Source: Lunasporangiospora selenospora
Lineage: Eukaryota; Mortierellomycota; Mortierellomycetes; Mortierellales; Mortierellaceae
DNA length: 10,340 nucleotides
NCBI GenBank assembly: GCA_015680635.1
Contig: JAABOA010000133.1
Coordinates: 1-10,340, forward strand
Direction of reading: 5' to 3'
A program made the translations under genes and the position numbers. The notes beneath the pieces are model-generated. The model searched no databases. It worked only from the letters and a program-made list of their open reading frames with translations, and was not told the DNA's origin. Below, one piece after another: positions 8,475 to 10,340 of this stretch. Position 1 is the stretch's first letter. Each line of letters begins with the position of its first letter.

Positions 8475-10299
8475 ATGGAGCAGGAATATAATCACGGAGA
8501 TCAAGCCGAGGGACATGACACTCATGGCGAGGATGACTACGAGGCCATGGACGTAGACATTGAAGAGCTTTTTAGCGACGAGGACGAGAACGACGACCTT
8601 ATCGATGACGAGGCTGAGCTACAGGAGCTACTTCGCCAACAAAATGTAACCATGGACCTTCCACTACCAGCACCATCCCCATCAGCCCAGGATGTAGGAG
8701 TGGTCATGGAGGGGAATGTGCCCACAAATGCGACGGCGATCCTTGAGAACATGGCATTCCAGTTCTCTCAGACAACCAACAGACCAGCATCGACCTACTT
8801 CACAAGTTTAAACATGGGCTCGAAGGACCCTGTCATGTCGTCCGATGCCCATGTGGCAGCGCCCATGATCTCGACCTCACTCTCAGGAATATCTCTCCCG
8901 CCTTTGTCTTCTCAACCAATCAGTCATACTGCATTGAACGCACACCAAGCCCGATGGCCAAATACACCACCTATCGCACAAGAGTCAACACAGCTGCTGC
9001 AAGGTTCGCAAAGCACATCCGTATACCAGACTGCGAACAGTGGTGTGCCCACTGAGCCTTCAGTTGTCCAACTCTTGCACAGAGCTCTTCTTACTGCCTC
9101 TACAAATACATCTTCAGGAGCTCGAAGGCAAGATAGAATTGATTCATCGTCTACGGGAACGACTCCAGGTCCCGATCGACGAGTAGAGTTTAGACTGGAC
9201 GAAGAGAATGAAATGGAGCTTGGTGAAGACGAAGAAGCTAACGAGCACTGGATCCGAATCAGCCACGAGGACAATGTAAAGGTGACCTTTGAGATCCGAG
9301 AAAATACAAAGAAGGCTCTTGAGGTCAATCGGGAGTATCAAGAAGTTCTCCAAAGACAGCTTCGACAGATCGAGTTGGCGCGTCAAAGAAATCGGCGAAT
9401 ACAGGTAGGCTCTAGTATCATTTGACGAGAAACCCAGGATCCTGTGAGACTTGGCTCATTCTGATTTTTATTTCTCACTCTTTACTGGATAGGCCCAGCT
9501 GAAGGAAATCATTGACAGCCAGAACCGCGTCAAACAGGCACCTGTAATAGTGTCCTCTGGCAAATTACAGGGGGCGTTCCCATACTTTGTAGATCATAAG
9601 AATGAGGTAACATAAGGTCATCGACTCGGTGTGGCACAGGATGCTCAAAACATCAAGCCATGTCTACTTACCTATCCATTGTTACTCTTCTCCTTGATAG
9701 ACACCTCCACACAACCAAGATACGATCAACTCTCTCAAATTGACAGCAGGATTTTCAACAAAGATCAAACACTGGAATGAAAAGGAACGTGAAAACTTGA
9801 AGTCAGGCGTGATTTCAGAGAACAAACGCCTTTTATACACAACATTCACCCTAGCGCGGGATATCATGGGCTTAAAGGCACTCGAGACTGCAACGGACAC
9901 AGAAATGATGTTGAATACCAAAGGCTTGGACTGGAAACGTATTTCAAGGATGTTTGTATGTGCTTCCAAGACGACATGGTGTTGCTGGGATGATTGACAG
10001 TCAAGAAAGGACATGTGCGGAGCAAATACTGAAGTGATTTTTTTTTTTTATTTTGGAATGCTTTCCCAGGTCGATACAAGGACAGCATCCGAGTGTCTGA
10101 TTCAGTGGACCGGACATGACCATCCTGGTATTAACAAAAAGGCTTGGTCAAAGGAAGAAACCATCAAACTGGACGAATTGGTCAAAAAGTACGACCAGCG
10201 TAACTGGATCCAGGTAGCATTGGATCTAAACTCGAACAGGACAGGTGCACAGTGTTTCCGACATTACATGTCAAGGCAAAGCAAGACGACCACCAAAGG
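8475..10299 (+). CDS. SNAPC4: SNAPC4 (SNAP190)-like Myb subunit of the snRNA-activating complex, 3' partial
   Basis: Exons are 8475-9404, 9493-9606, 9701-9955 and 10070-10299 (last boundary inferred), giving 509 visible residues. SNAPC4 is the large DNA-binding subunit of the complex that recognises the proximal sequence element of snRNA genes for Pol II and Pol III; it acts in the nucleus. The N-terminal 60 residues are very acidic, followed by a Ser/Thr/Pro-rich stretch to about 250. A coiled coil then contains NREYQEVLQRQL (about 284-295), matching the conserved YQEV segment of SNAPC4. PYF and TPP motifs come next, then a Myb half-repeat (Trp373, Trp426, Trp446) and a second repeat (Trp459, Trp479, Tyr499) with the family's HPGINKKAWSKEE and NSNRTGAQC-type sequences. 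The ATG at 8475 is the first in frame and has A at -3 and G at +4. The apparent stop at 10301 is probably intronic, because SNAPC4 proteins carry further Myb repeats. Confidence 0.88.
10038..10049 (+). repeat. Run of 12 T in SNAPC4 intron 3
   Basis: The run lies in the 9956-10069 intron, about 20 nt before the acceptor CTTTCCCAG, and probably contributes to its pyrimidine tract. Confidence 0.85.
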
Positions 10300-10340
10300 G
10301 TAATATTTCTGACCGCGCACTCCTATGGAAAACCGTTATG
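10300..10340 (+). other. Probable 5' end of SNAPC4 intron 4, cut by the window edge
   Basis: GTAATA at 10300 can serve as a donor after AAAGG. In SNAPC4 proteins the second Myb repeat is followed by a basic spacer and another W-containing repeat, and the coding sequence here breaks off in exactly such a spacer (KTTTKG). This supports an intron rather than a true stop. Confidence 0.6.

Noticed and set aside
10301-10303. TAA as the true end of the Myb gene
   Set aside because: It would truncate SNAPC4 after its second Myb repeat; GTAATA at 10300 offers a donor in the expected spacer, so the stop is more likely intronic.
1-10340. Mobile element, CRISPR array, viral insertion or bacterial-type gene cluster
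   Set aside because: No transposase, reverse transcriptase, terminal repeats, spaced direct repeats or viral domains were seen; all strong coding signal is explained by three ordinary eukaryotic genes.

Overview
The window reads as nuclear DNA from a fungus with compact, intron-containing genes. Three protein genes all lie on the + strand. Their introns are about 88-155 nt long, with GT-AG ends and, in several, a CTAAC-like branch point. The long Ser/Thr-rich insertions and the mix of genes (an MRP-type ABC transporter, ALG3 and an SNAPC4-type Myb protein) suggest an early-diverging lineage such as Mucoromycota/Mortierellomycotina. That placement is inference; no rRNA or other direct marker is present.

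Layout: (1) 1-186 is best read as the 3' part of an intron. (2) 187-5468 holds the 3' five exons of a full ABC transporter of subfamily C, closest in my reading to the MRP5/ABCC5 type: TMD1-NBD1-long linker-TMD2-NBD2-Ser/Thr-rich tail. 1601 residues are visible and the N-terminus is outside the window. (3) 5469-6481 is a 1-kb intergenic stretch holding a poly(A) signal and a possible ALG3 promoter, with no supportable gene. (4) 6482-8358 is a complete five-exon ALG3 gene of 459 codons, encoding the ER dolichol-linked alpha-1,3-mannosyltransferase (GT58). (5) 8359-8474 is a very short intergenic gap. (6) From 8475 to the window end lie the first four exons of an SNAPC4 (SNAP190)-like Myb protein, the large DNA-binding subunit of the snRNA-activating complex. 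It is cut off at the right edge inside its Myb repeats.

The three genes have no obvious shared pathway: membrane transport, N-glycan precursor assembly and snRNA gene transcription. Their adjacency looks like ordinary fungal gene order. The ALG3/SNAPC4 junction is tight enough that the two transcripts probably interact or overlap.

I see no mobile element, CRISPR array, tRNA, rRNA or convincing novel multi-gene system. The points most worth a second look are the degenerate first ATP site of the transporter, a three-copy 21-residue repeat in its linker, introns that split the catalytic Lys and Glu codons of its two ATPase domains, and splice-site ambiguities in ALG3, including a possible alternative C-terminus overlapping the SNAPC4 start. 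All exon boundaries were placed by eye from splice consensus, reading frame and remembered family motifs; no alignment or transcript data were used.
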